Shown: positions 36,008-43,940 of the stretch, one piece after another
How positions within the stretch are numbered: position 1 is the first letter of the stretch
How the letters are laid out: every line of letters begins with the position of its first letter
DNA from: UBA6107 sp034430175
GTDB taxonomy: Bacteria > Chloroflexota > Anaerolineae > Anaerolineales > Anaerolineaceae
Length of the DNA: 64,000 nt
Assembly (NCBI GenBank): GCA_034430175.1
Contig: DAOUFI010000010.1
Location: 25,554-89,553 of the forward strand
Reading direction: 5' to 3'
Position numbers and translations under genes: made by a program
The notes under the pieces: generated by a model
Databases searched by the model: none
The model's input: only the letters and a program-made list of their open reading frames with translations
What the model was told of the DNA's origin: nothing

Positions 36008-36697
36008 CTATCCGCGAGCCTTACGCATTGACTTTCGGGTACGAAAGGTAAGGAGAATGAAACGCCAGGCATGTTTTATCGGATGGATGTGACTGTGCTC
36101 CCCGGCGTAAATGGTTTGGATGGTTACCCAACCCAATTTCTGTCCATTCAGGATACAACGCATAATCATTTCTACTTCGAATTCAAAACCGTGCAATTTG
36201 CTTGACAAAAGTGCTGTCATTAATTGAGAAGAGATCAATCGGTAACCCGATTGGTTATCCGGAATATGCTGCCCCATTGCCCAGGAAAACATCCAGGTGC
36301 CAATAGTGTTTGAACACATGCGCACAAATGGCATCTTGCGAAAATCGCGACTACCAATGATCAAATCGGTGTGGTTTTTCTTATACTCAGAAATGAACTC
36401 TGGGATCTCAGCGGGATCGTGCTGACCATCACCGTCCAGACAAATAACGGCATCGTAACCCTGATCGAGTGCATACTGAAATCCGTTGATCATGGCTGCG
36501 CCCTTCCCCTGGTTGGGTTCCTGACGGATAACGAAGGCGCCACTAGATCTGGCTATCTCTGACGTTTCATCAACAGAACCATCATCAACAACAACCACCG
36601 GTAAAAAATGTGACGCTCTTTGCACCACACTGGCAATGTGGTCTCTTTCGTTATACGCGGGAATGAGAGCGAGAATTTTTACAGATTCTTTTACCAT
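36008..36697 (-). CDS. Family 2 glycosyltransferase (dolichyl-phosphate-mannose synthase type)
   Basis: 229 aa GT-A fold. Nucleotide-sugar site: ALIPAYNERDHI, VVVDDGSVDET, and the metal-binding DGDGQHDP (DxD-like). No C-terminal membrane helices, so it is the short cytoplasmic form. It probably makes a polyprenyl-phosphate sugar, the donor type used by GT-C enzymes such as the Agl23-like protein at 14255. Ribosome site GAGGAAA. Confidence 0.92.
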   Translation of the reverse strand: MVKESVKILALIPAYNERDHIASVVQRASHFLPVVVVDDGSVDETSEIARSSGAFVIRQEPNQGKGAAMINGFQYALDQGYDAVICLDGDGQHDPAEIPEFISEYKKNHTDLIIGSRDFRKMPFVRMCSNTIGTWMFSWAMGQHIPDNQSGYRLISSQLMTALLSSKLHGFEFEVEMIMRCILNGQKLGWVTIQTIYAGEHSHIHPIKHAWRFILLTFRTRKSMRKARG

Positions 36698-36765
36698 TCG
36701 GTTTCCTCACTGGCAGTGAATCGATGGCAGAAGTGTAACTTATTCCCCTCAAAAACTCCAGATAT

Positions 36766-36796
36766 AAAAACCTGGTTGGATTGTGTCCAACCAGGC
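36766..36796 (-). terminator. Terminator downstream of the 253-aa membrane protein
   Basis: CCTGGTTGGA and TCCAACCAGG form a perfect 10-bp stem with a 5-base loop; on the minus strand it is followed by TTTTTAT. Confidence 0.85.
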
Positions 36797-36802
36797 TACC
36801 AT

Positions 36803-37564
36803 TTACCGTCTTCTAAAGATTCCCAACAACACCATGAGTCCGCAGGCGATCAAGACGATCGGGAAGAGCAGGGACATATCAAGTGAGAACCAGGTCATTA
36901 CACCAGCAGCCGTAACAAACAATCCAATCAGTAGCATCGACCAGGTCTGCCAGTTCAAGCGCCAACTATCTCTGCCCATAAAAATCACCGCGTTCAAAAG
37001 GATTCCGGCTCCAGCGACCAGGATGGGGATCGCCCACCACTTAGGATAAGTTGCCAGCCAGCCCTGCAAAGAAACAATCGGCAAATACTGGATTAGAAAA
37101 CCGAATCCTACCACCATGCCAGCGAGCCCGACCCATGCGGCTATGCCTGTCCAGACTGAGAAGCGAGAATTCGCGTCCTTTTCGATAATCGACAACCCGC
37201 CCATAAAAATACTAAAACCGGCAGCGATCACCATCAGCGGCCAAAAACGCGACCAATCCATACCGAACATTAGAATCACGCCCAAGGTTCCGAACAGCAC
37301 CGCGGAACCAAAATTACTGCGTACAGATGTGTTGAATCTCTGGTTTAAGTGGAATTCTTTCCAGGCTGAATTCAACGAGGAAAAAACCGGAATAAAGATA
37401 AATAATGCCCACCAATGAAAAGAGATATTAGCCAGATGCAGGTTTTGAATAAGAAGAATAACCCCAACGAGGATGAGGATCAATGGCCACCAAACACTGC
37501 CTGATCGTTTGGGTTTATTTACGATTGTCGGAATATCATTATTAGTTTGATTGGAATTATCCAT
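36803..37564 (-). CDS. Multi-helix membrane protein (LiaF/DUF5668-like)
   Basis: 253 aa with about eight predicted helices and a hydrophilic N-terminus (residues 1-20). Segments such as WWPLILILVGVILLIQNL are typical of LiaI/LiaF-type transmembrane domains (DUF5668). The soluble C-terminal LiaF domain is missing. A shorter protein with the same kind of helices lies at 62796. Function unknown, perhaps envelope stress. Ribosome site GGAG. Confidence 0.75.
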   Translation of the reverse strand: MDNSNQTNNDIPTIVNKPKRSGSVWWPLILILVGVILLIQNLHLANISFHWWALFIFIPVFSSLNSAWKEFHLNQRFNTSVRSNFGSAVLFGTLGVILMFGMDWSRFWPLMVIAAGFSIFMGGLSIIEKDANSRFSVWTGIAAWVGLAGMVVGFGFLIQYLPIVSLQGWLATYPKWWAIPILVAGAGILLNAVIFMGRDSWRLNWQTWSMLLIGLFVTAAGVMTWFSLDMSLLFPIVLIACGLMVLLGIFRRR

Positions 37565-37682
37565 AGATTATAAATCTCCTATGCTCTATAACAATATATA
37601 CGTGACTCTTAGTAAATAGTTGTACAGTTCCCCTAACCGGAAGGTATAATGCAAATCCACAAATCATCCAGGAGAATAAAAA

Positions 37683-38573
37683 ATGCTACGAGTTGGTTAT
37701 ATCGGTTTGGGATTAATGGGTAAATCAATCGCCAGGAACATCTTGAAAGGTGGTTTTCCGGTTACTGTTCATAATCGCAGCCAGGCTGCTGTTGAGGAGT
37801 TGGTAAAGGAAGGCGCGACGCGTGTCAATTCACCCGCCGAGGTGGCAGCCCACTCGGATGTGGTATTCACCAACCTGCCCGACAGCCCTGATGTTGAAAA
37901 GGTGGTCTTTGGAGAAAACGGGGTCGTTTATGGATCCCATCCGGGAATGATCTTTGTGGATAATTCCACCATCAAACCAGCCGTAGCCCGTTCAATCGCC
38001 CTCCGCCTGGCTGAAAAAGGCGTGCAAGCTTTGGATGCACCTGTCAGCGGCGGAGACATCGGAGCGCGTAACGCCACCCTGACGATCATGGTCGGTGGTC
38101 CGGCTGAAGCGCTCGAGGTTGTTCGACCAATTTTTGCTGTAATGGGGAAAACCATCACCCATGTGGGTGATTCAGGCAGCGGACAGGTTGCCAAGGCGGC
38201 CAACCAGATCATGGTGGCTGCGCAAATGGTCGCCATGGCTGAATTGCTAATCTTTGCCCAAAAAGCAGGGACGGATCCGCGAAAGGTAGTGGAAGCGATC
38301 AAAGCCGGCGCGGCTCAATGCTGGACCTTGGACGTCAAGCCGCAACGGCTGTTTGAAGGCAACCGCCAACCCGGCTTCAAAGCCTCCATGCAGACCAAAG
38401 ACCTGAATATCATCATGGAAACTGCCCGAGAATACGGAATTCCCCTCCCCTCTGCCGCGGTAGATTGCCAGCTTTACACATCCATGCTCCAGGCTGGGCA
38501 GGGGAACCTGGATAATTCTGCAATCATCGGTGTGATTGAATCTCTGGCAGGTGAAAAATTGAGAACCGCGTAA
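37683..38573 (+). CDS. NAD(P)-dependent beta-hydroxyacid dehydrogenase (GarR/3-HIBADH family)
   Basis: 296 aa. N-terminal Rossmann motif VGYIGLGLMGKSIARNIL, the substrate loop DAPVSGGDIGARNATLTIMVGG and the catalytic Lys in GQVAKAANQIMVA are family hallmarks, as is the C-terminal FKASMQTKDLNI. It could act on tartronate semialdehyde, 3-hydroxyisobutyrate or a related acid; the sequence does not decide. A TATAAT at 37645-37650 and the ribosome site CAGGAG lie upstream. Confidence 0.92.
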   Translation: MLRVGYIGLGLMGKSIARNILKGGFPVTVHNRSQAAVEELVKEGATRVNSPAEVAAHSDVVFTNLPDSPDVEKVVFGENGVVYGSHPGMIFVDNSTIKPAVARSIALRLAEKGVQALDAPVSGGDIGARNATLTIMVGGPAEALEVVRPIFAVMGKTITHVGDSGSGQVAKAANQIMVAAQMVAMAELLIFAQKAGTDPRKVVEAIKAGAAQCWTLDVKPQRLFEGNRQPGFKASMQTKDLNIIMETAREYGIPLPSAAVDCQLYTSMLQAGQGNLDNSAIIGVIESLAGEKLRTA

Positions 38574-38578
38574 GAGAG

Positions 38579-38608
38579 AATCGCCTCTGCTTTACAGAGG
38601 CGATTTCG
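38579..38608. terminator. Bidirectional hairpin overlapping the end of the CDF gene
   Basis: AATCGCCTCTG and CAGAGGCGATT form an 11-bp stem. The stop codon of the convergent CDF gene (38592-38594) lies in the loop, so the two genes share the terminator and the last CDF codons form half of the stem. Confidence 0.8.
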
Positions 38609-39521
38609 ATGATTCTTTGGCCTTTTCAGGTTCCACGTGGACGGTTACCTCCAAATTGGGTATCTCCGCCCGTACATTTTTTTGAATCTTTTCAGTGATT
38701 TCGTGTGCTTTTTCCACAGTCATACGTGGATTAAGACGGATGTGGACGTCAGCAAACAACGATGGGCCAGACATGCGAATTCGCACTTTATGAACATTCT
38801 TCACGCCATCGATTGACTGAATAATCCCATTAACCTGTCGATCCATTCCATCAGGAGTGGAGTCTAATAATCCCTGGATGGTACGAATTCCCAATTCAAC
38901 GCTCACATAAATCACGATCGCAGAGACCCCCAGCGCGGCCACAGAATCGGCTTTTTCTAGCCACTTCAAACCGGGTACCCATTCGCTAATCTTCACCAAC
39001 AGTAAACCCAGGATGACCACACAGGAGCTCCATATATCAGTGCTGAAATGCAACGCGTCTGCTTCCAGCGCCTGACTGTTGTGTTTCTTCGCCGCGCGGT
39101 AAAGAACCCGTGATCTGGAGAAGTCGATCACAATCGATGTAAGCATCACAATGAATGCCCAGATGGTGATGTCCACCTGGACAGCCTTCCCGGTCAATCG
39201 CGAAATGGCTTCATAGATGATCCAGGCGCATGTACCTAAAAGTAATAAAGTCTCGAATAGAGCAGACAGGTTTTCCACCTTGCCATGGCCGTAAGGATGC
39301 TCCTTATCAGGATCTTTTGAGGATACTCGTACCGCAAACAGGGTAACCAGTGCTGCCACCAGATCAAGGGCAGAATGAGCAGCTTCAGCCAGAATCCCTA
39401 ACGAACCGGTAAATATGCCAACAATGATCTTGAAAGTTGTTAAACCAACTGCGGCGATCACTGATGTGAGTGCCGCCATGTTTTTCTCTTTTCTCGGGGT
39501 CATCTCTTTTTGATCAGGCAT
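38592..39521 (-). CDS. Cation diffusion facilitator (CDF) family metal transporter
   Basis: About 309 aa from the ATG at 39521; a GTG at 39530 would overlap the preceding stop by four bases. Six membrane helices with the metal-site HxxxD/DxxxD pattern (EAAHSALDLVAAL and EADALHFSTDIWSS), a His-Gly loop (HPYGHGK), and a cytoplasmic ferredoxin-like C-terminal domain (HKVRIRMSGPSLFADVHIRL). It expels Zn2+, Fe2+, Mn2+, Co2+ or Ni2+. It is the last gene of the hydrogenase operon, so a link to nickel or iron homeostasis is possible but unproven. Confidence 0.93.
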   Translation of the reverse strand: MPDQKEMTPRKEKNMAALTSVIAAVGLTTFKIIVGIFTGSLGILAEAAHSALDLVAALVTLFAVRVSSKDPDKEHPYGHGKVENLSALFETLLLLGTCAWIIYEAISRLTGKAVQVDITIWAFIVMLTSIVIDFSRSRVLYRAAKKHNSQALEADALHFSTDIWSSCVVILGLLLVKISEWVPGLKWLEKADSVAALGVSAIVIYVSVELGIRTIQGLLDSTPDGMDRQVNGIIQSIDGVKNVHKVRIRMSGPSLFADVHIRLNPRMTVEKAHEITEKIQKNVRAEIPNLEVTVHVEPEKAKESSKSPL

Positions 39522-39526
39522 TTCAA

Positions 39527-40066
39527 TCACGTCTCCAGGTTGAATTCTTCTGTAAATAAAGTAACGATCTCTTCCACAGCAATTTGAACTTTTTCACTCA
39601 ACGCAGCGGCAAAATCAAGTTGTTCAGGCTGGATTCCCAGGTACATTACCTGGCAGCCCAGATCTGATTGGAGATAATTACCCAGTACCGAAAGTGGCAG
39701 GGTGTGACTTGAAGCGCTCATACCATCGATCTTTTCTTCCTCAAGCCATTCAATCGACCCAGGTGCTTTTCCCAGATCCGCCGCGTCAACCATGATCACC
39801 AGGTCTGGAGCGAATTTTCGTAGAGGACCACTGGCGTTTTCAGGAATTGGTCCACCATTGATGGCGATGAAATCCGCCGGTAGAGCGGATGCCAGATTTA
39901 TTTTTCTGGCAATCTCTATACCGGCGGCATCATCCCCGTTTAATTCCGAGCCAATTCCTACCACGGCGACTCTGAGCTGATCAGGATCAGTCTTTAGCTG
40001 CAGCTTTTTCTTTTGGAGCTGACTTCTCACCAGGTCGAGTTGCTTTTTTAAGGAGAGGTTTGACAT
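39527..40066 (-). CDS. [NiFe]-hydrogenase maturation protease (HycI-like)
   Basis: About 179 aa from the ATG at 40066; earlier starts at 40081 or TTG 40093 overlap the ferredoxin gene further. Signature VVGIGSELNGDDAAGIEIA contains the nickel-sensing Glu and Asp; MVDAADLG supplies the second conserved Asp and SSHTLPLSVL the His. These proteases clip the C-terminal tail of the hydrogenase large subunit once nickel is inserted. The gene overlaps the 3' end of the ferredoxin subunit, and its natural substrate is the product of 41400-42581. Its presence is strong evidence that the operon encodes a hydrogenase. Confidence 0.93.
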   Translation of the reverse strand: MSNLSLKKQLDLVRSQLQKKKLQLKTDPDQLRVAVVGIGSELNGDDAAGIEIARKINLASALPADFIAINGGPIPENASGPLRKFAPDLVIMVDAADLGKAPGSIEWLEEEKIDGMSASSHTLPLSVLGNYLQSDLGCQVMYLGIQPEQLDFAAALSEKVQIAVEEIVTLFTEEFNLET

Positions 40067-40430
40067 CTTCTTCCCTGCCATAGTAGACAACAAAAGGCTT
40101 CTTGGACGTGGCAGCCAGTTCCCAATCTTCTTCAGACATATTGATGCAATTGAACCTGCAATTCAAGACGCACTGCGCGCAAAAAGTACAACGGTCAACG
40201 TTGTAACGCATGACGAATCTTTTATTGACCTTGTCGATTGTAAGGATCTCAATCGCGTCCGCTGGACAATCTTTGACACAAAGCTGACAGCCAGTACACT
40301 TCTCGGCTTCATAAACGAGCATGCCACGGAAGTGCTCGGGAGCCTCCGATGATTCAAACGGATATTTTTCGGTATCCGGTTTACTGATGAATGATTTTAG
40401 AATATCTCCAATCATTGAACCGATCGTCAT
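39987..40430 (-). CDS. Hydrogenase ferredoxin-type subunit (NuoI/EchF/HycF-like)
   Basis: 147 aa with two [4Fe-4S] motifs, CTGCQLCVKDCP and CTFCAQCVLNCR, the second having Arg in place of Pro. This subunit carries electrons between ferredoxin and the small subunit. The C-terminal 45 residues are Lys/Ala/Glu-rich and partly encoded in DNA shared with the next gene. Four bases separate it from the NuoH-like gene upstream. Confidence 0.94.
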   Translation of the reverse strand: MTIGSMIGDILKSFISKPDTEKYPFESSEAPEHFRGMLVYEAEKCTGCQLCVKDCPADAIEILTIDKVNKRFVMRYNVDRCTFCAQCVLNCRFNCINMSEEDWELAATSKKPFVVYYGREEDVKPLLKKATRPGEKSAPKEKAAAKD

Positions 40431-40434
40431 ACTG

Positions 40435-41403
40435 CTATCCTCCGATCAATTTTTGGACAAATGGTTGAACCACCGGCGAGAAATACTGCCCAATGATAAT
40501 AACAAGCAATTGTACCAGAACCACGATGGTTCCCGTGCGCCACCACATGCCTACAGTCTGATCGATGCGTAATCGTGCAAAAAGCGACTGCAAGGCAGCT
40601 GTGACGAGCAAAAGAACAAGTGTCTTCCACAAGAAATCGATCGGGTTGGCGATACCACCCATGTAGAATGAGGCAATGAGTGTCAGACCAATGACCAATT
40701 CGATATCCCGGCCAATCTTGAACAAACCAAACCCGCGACCACTATATTCGGTCAATGCACCGGCGACAATCTCTGTCTCCGCTTCTGGTGAGTCAAATGG
40801 GGGTAATTCCAATTTGCCCATCAAACCCACCAGCGCGACCACAAAACCAAAAGGCTGAACCAGTGCGTTCCATAACCCGGTTTGCGCAATCGCATTGATA
40901 TCGCTAATCTTCCAGCTCTGGGCAGCAATCGCAGGGCCAAGCATAGCCAGGAGGAATGGAGCTTCGTATGAGAACAACTGGGTCAAAGCACGGGTGGCAC
41001 CTACCAAAGAGAAACGATCAACGGTATTCGCACCAGCCAACCCGATGCACAGGGTCATCATGCTGAGCAAATACAACGTGACGACGAGGTCACCACTAAA
41101 CCCATAGCTGGCCTGAAACCCAAACATGGGCACATATAGAGCAGCCGTCAGGGCAGCAGCGAGAGCGACGATTGGCAGGATGACAAACAAAGCTGGTTGA
41201 ACCCCGGTCGGGATGATTTCTTCCTTTGCCAGAAGCTTTATGAAATCTGCTAACGGTTGGAACCAGCGCGGACCAATGCGGTTCTGAAAACGCGCCACTA
41301 ACTTTCGATCGACATACTCATAGATCAAACCAAAAGCCAGTAAACTTAAACCGCCTGGAAAGACGAGCAATGCAACAATTGGGTTTATCGTCAGGTTGTT
41401 CAT
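40435..41403 (-). CDS. Hydrogenase membrane subunit (NuoH/EchB/HycD-like)
   Basis: 322 aa from the ATG at 41403, which overlaps the stop of the large subunit gene (ATGA); the reading frame extends further upstream but out of frame through that gene. Eight helices. NuoH-family landmarks: YVDRKLVARFQNRIGP, FADFIKLLAKEE-type segment (LADFIKLLAKEEIIP), and LPPFDSPEAETEIVAGALTEYSG, whose Glu-rich loop forms the quinone/proton channel side. Anchors the hydrophilic arm to the membrane. Confidence 0.95.
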   Translation of the reverse strand: MNNLTINPIVALLVFPGGLSLLAFGLIYEYVDRKLVARFQNRIGPRWFQPLADFIKLLAKEEIIPTGVQPALFVILPIVALAAALTAALYVPMFGFQASYGFSGDLVVTLYLLSMMTLCIGLAGANTVDRFSLVGATRALTQLFSYEAPFLLAMLGPAIAAQSWKISDINAIAQTGLWNALVQPFGFVVALVGLMGKLELPPFDSPEAETEIVAGALTEYSGRGFGLFKIGRDIELVIGLTLIASFYMGGIANPIDFLWKTLVLLLVTAALQSLFARLRIDQTVGMWWRTGTIVVLVQLLVIIIGQYFSPVVQPFVQKLIGG

Positions 41404-42581
41404 TTGTAATATGCAATCCCATACTTTCTTAAGTCTTCCCAACTCCATACTTGCGTATCGTTTCCACGATTGATTGTAACCATACGATCGTTGCAAGAGA
41501 AGCAGGGATCAATACCAGCCAGGATCATGGGCATGTCAGCCAGTTTGTGACCGACTGCCAGGGTGAGAACAGAAGCCCAGTTGCACAGACTTGGCGTACG
41601 TACTTTAATACGATCCGGTTTGTCGGTACCATTACTGCGCATAAAGTAGAACAATTCACCACGGGGTGCTTCGACACGGCTTATTGTCTCCCCTTCAGGG
41701 ATTCTGCGCGGTACTTTGACTGTCAATTCACTATCGGGTAGTTTGCTGACGATCTTCCTTACCAGACGGTAGCTTTCGTATAACTCATTGATACGAACGA
41801 CAAACCTTGCCTCCAGGTCACCAGCAGGTTCGGTCACCAATTTCACGGGGAACATGTCATAACCCGCATAGGGTGAGTCCACGCGCACGTCACGTTCCAC
41901 CCCGGACGCGCGGGCTGTCGGTCCAACCGCGCCCAGCAGTTCAGCCTGCTCTTTGGTCATCAGACCAATATTGCGGGTTCTTCCCAGGAAGGTCTCATCT
42001 TCAGTGACCACCTTCATGTAATGCTTCGTTCGTTCTTCAAGGAAATCCATGCCATATTTCAAAGCATCTTTTTGATCCTTGTTCACATCGATCTTGACAC
42101 CACCGATGACATTGGCTGAATAGTTCACACGATTCCCGGTCAGCATTTCCAACAACTCCATGACCGTTTCACGATCGCGCCAGGTGTACATGAACAGTGT
42201 ATCAAACCCACCTTCATGAGCGGCAACTCCCAGCCAGAGAAGATGGCTGTGGATGCGTTCCAACTCGCCAATGAGCTCACGGATGGCTTGAGCCCGCGGT
42301 GGTGCTTGAACACCGGCCAGTTTTTCAACACCGAGTGCAAAAGCCATGGCATGTACATGAGAACAAATACCACAAACGCGTTCCATCAGGTAAAGATCCT
42401 GAACATAATTACGGTCTTCGGTTCCTTTTTCCATACCACGGTGAACAAAACCCAAACGCGCGGTCGCATTGGTGACGATCTCACCATCGACCGTAAATTC
42501 GAAATGACCCGGTTCCTTCAGCGCTGGATGCTGAGGACCGATCGCGACGATAAATTTTTCGGGAGCCTTCGTGTTTTCCAT
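41400..42581 (-). CDS. Group 4 [NiFe]-hydrogenase large subunit (NuoD/EchE/HycE-like)
   Basis: 393 aa. Both Ni-Fe ligand pairs are intact: ERVCGICSHVH (L1 motif) and DPCFSCNDR (L2 motif); NuoD of true complex I lacks these cysteines. After DPCFSCNDR come 27 more residues, starting with Met, matching the Arg-Met cleavage site of HycE and the maturation protease encoded downstream. GPQHPALKEPGHFEF and RLGFVHRGMEKG are shared with NuoD. It should reduce protons or oxidise H2 in the membrane complex. Four bases overlap the NuoH-like gene. Confidence 0.96.
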   Translation of the reverse strand: MENTKAPEKFIVAIGPQHPALKEPGHFEFTVDGEIVTNATARLGFVHRGMEKGTEDRNYVQDLYLMERVCGICSHVHAMAFALGVEKLAGVQAPPRAQAIRELIGELERIHSHLLWLGVAAHEGGFDTLFMYTWRDRETVMELLEMLTGNRVNYSANVIGGVKIDVNKDQKDALKYGMDFLEERTKHYMKVVTEDETFLGRTRNIGLMTKEQAELLGAVGPTARASGVERDVRVDSPYAGYDMFPVKLVTEPAGDLEARFVVRINELYESYRLVRKIVSKLPDSELTVKVPRRIPEGETISRVEAPRGELFYFMRSNGTDKPDRIKVRTPSLCNWASVLTLAVGHKLADMPMILAGIDPCFSCNDRMVTINRGNDTQVWSWEDLRKYGIAYYK

Positions 42582-42584
42582 CGC

Positions 42585-43130
42585 CTATTTCTCCTTGTTT
42601 CCCAACTTCTGTTTCTTTGTTAAACCAGTAAAAGTCTTTCTCAACGGATAAACGCCAGTCGGCCAATCATCTGGAAGGAGCAAATGCTCAGTGTTGGGAG
42701 TTCCTTTGAAGTCAATCCCAAGTAATTCTGCTGCTTCACGTTCATAAAGAGTGGCTGAGGGGATAATGTCACAGATCGTGTCAATCTCTGCTTTTTGGTA
42801 ATCAAGTGCGACTCGCAGCGTGGTCACCACAGGTCCTGAACAGAAGTGATACAGAACCTCGAGATTCCCTTTCCCTTTGACAGGAGTTCTCTCTGTGGTT
42901 CCTTCAGCAGTCTCGAATTCTGCCCGGTCAAGAGCGGTGATGGCTGAAAGGTAACCCCATTTGACATCCATGAGAGCCTGGACACAATTCTTAATATTAC
43001 TTGCGTCCACGGTGATATCCAGACGATTTTCCTCAGGCGTTGTCTCAGACAGAGTCCAGGGTTGCAGAGCCTTATGCGCATTGGCCAGAATATCCGCAGA
43101 CGTAACTTTGATCTTTTTTGTTGTAGGCAT
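42585..43130 (-). CDS. Hydrogenase NuoC-like (30-kDa) subunit
   Basis: 181 aa with the complex-I 30-kDa fold: LEVLYHFCSG...TTLRVALDYQ and IIPSATLYEREAAELLGIDFKGTPNTEHLLLPDDWP, the family signature near the C-terminus. In HycE this part is fused to the large subunit; here it is separate, as in Mbh and Ech-type enzymes. Three bases separate it from the large subunit gene. Confidence 0.94.
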   Translation of the reverse strand: MPTTKKIKVTSADILANAHKALQPWTLSETTPEENRLDITVDASNIKNCVQALMDVKWGYLSAITALDRAEFETAEGTTERTPVKGKGNLEVLYHFCSGPVVTTLRVALDYQKAEIDTICDIIPSATLYEREAAELLGIDFKGTPNTEHLLLPDDWPTGVYPLRKTFTGLTKKQKLGNKEK

Positions 43131-43144
43131 TTTTATTGCTCCTC

Positions 43145-43579
43145 TTATTCCTGCAAGCTCTTGAGAAGCTGCACGACACCATAGATGATCGCTTCAGGGC
43201 GTGGGGGGCAACCCGGCACGTAGACATTAACCGGGATAACTTCACTGATATCACCCACCACATTGTAACAACCCTGGAAAACCCCGCCGCTGATACCGCA
43301 CGAACCTACAGCGATAACAAATTTAGGCTCAGGCATTTGCTCGTAGATACGAACGAGTCGGTCGCGTGCCTGTAAACTCACCGGGCCGGTGCATATCAAT
43401 ACATCTGCGTGACGAGGACTTCCCTGTAGCTTGATGCCAAAGCGTTCCACATCATAACGCGGAGTTAAGGTCGCCAGTATCTCAATATCACAGCCATTAC
43501 AGGAACCGCTGTTGAAATGGATCGCCCAGGGCGAATTCACTCGCGCCCAGGTTTTCAATTTTTCCATCAGGTTTGCCAT
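43145..43579 (-). CDS. Hydrogenase small subunit (NuoB/EchC/HycG-like)
   Basis: 144 aa. Ligands of the proximal [4Fe-4S] cluster: GSCNGCDIE, VGSCGISGG and VPGCPPRPE. The size and the single cluster fit group 4 hydrogenases and NuoB. Electrons pass from here to the Ni-Fe centre of the large subunit. Confidence 0.95.
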   Translation of the reverse strand: MANLMEKLKTWARVNSPWAIHFNSGSCNGCDIEILATLTPRYDVERFGIKLQGSPRHADVLICTGPVSLQARDRLVRIYEQMPEPKFVIAVGSCGISGGVFQGCYNVVGDISEVIPVNVYVPGCPPRPEAIIYGVVQLLKSLQE

Positions 43580-43607
43580 AATTTTCTCCTTGTCCTTTTT
43601 ATGACGA

Positions 43608-43928
43608 TCAGCCCATGATCAGGGCGATCAAGGCGAGGATCAACCCGATGAGATAAGGGATCATTGAGACTGTGAATGAACCAGTACCAATGATCAGCAT
43701 GCCCAAGTGGAGCACAGCGAAGAAAAACGCCACCAGGAAAAATGGCCGATAGCCAGGTGCTGCCAGAGTAGTTGGGGCTGCTTCACCACTGCCATACACG
43801 CTGGATTTTGAAGATGAAGGATTTCCTTTACCAGCCAGTCCACGGCCGATCAAGTAGATCGCGTAAACCAGAGGAAGGTAGATCAAAAAAGCAAGAGGGG
43901 GGGATAAAAGTATATTCAGGTTGCTCAT
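43608..43928 (-). CDS. Small NuoA-like membrane subunit
   Basis: 106 aa, three predicted helices with a polar loop (KGNPSSSKSSVYGSGEAAP) between helices 1 and 2, followed by YRPFFLVAFFFAVLHL. The topology and the Y-x-x-GE / FFLVA segments recall NuoA. The function follows from its position between the antiporter-like and small subunits. Assignment is less sure than for the other subunits. Confidence 0.7.
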   Translation of the reverse strand: MSNLNILLSPPLAFLIYLPLVYAIYLIGRGLAGKGNPSSSKSSVYGSGEAAPTTLAAPGYRPFFLVAFFFAVLHLGMLIIGTGSFTVSMIPYLIGLILALIALIMG

Positions 43929-43940
43929 CGATAATCTCTC

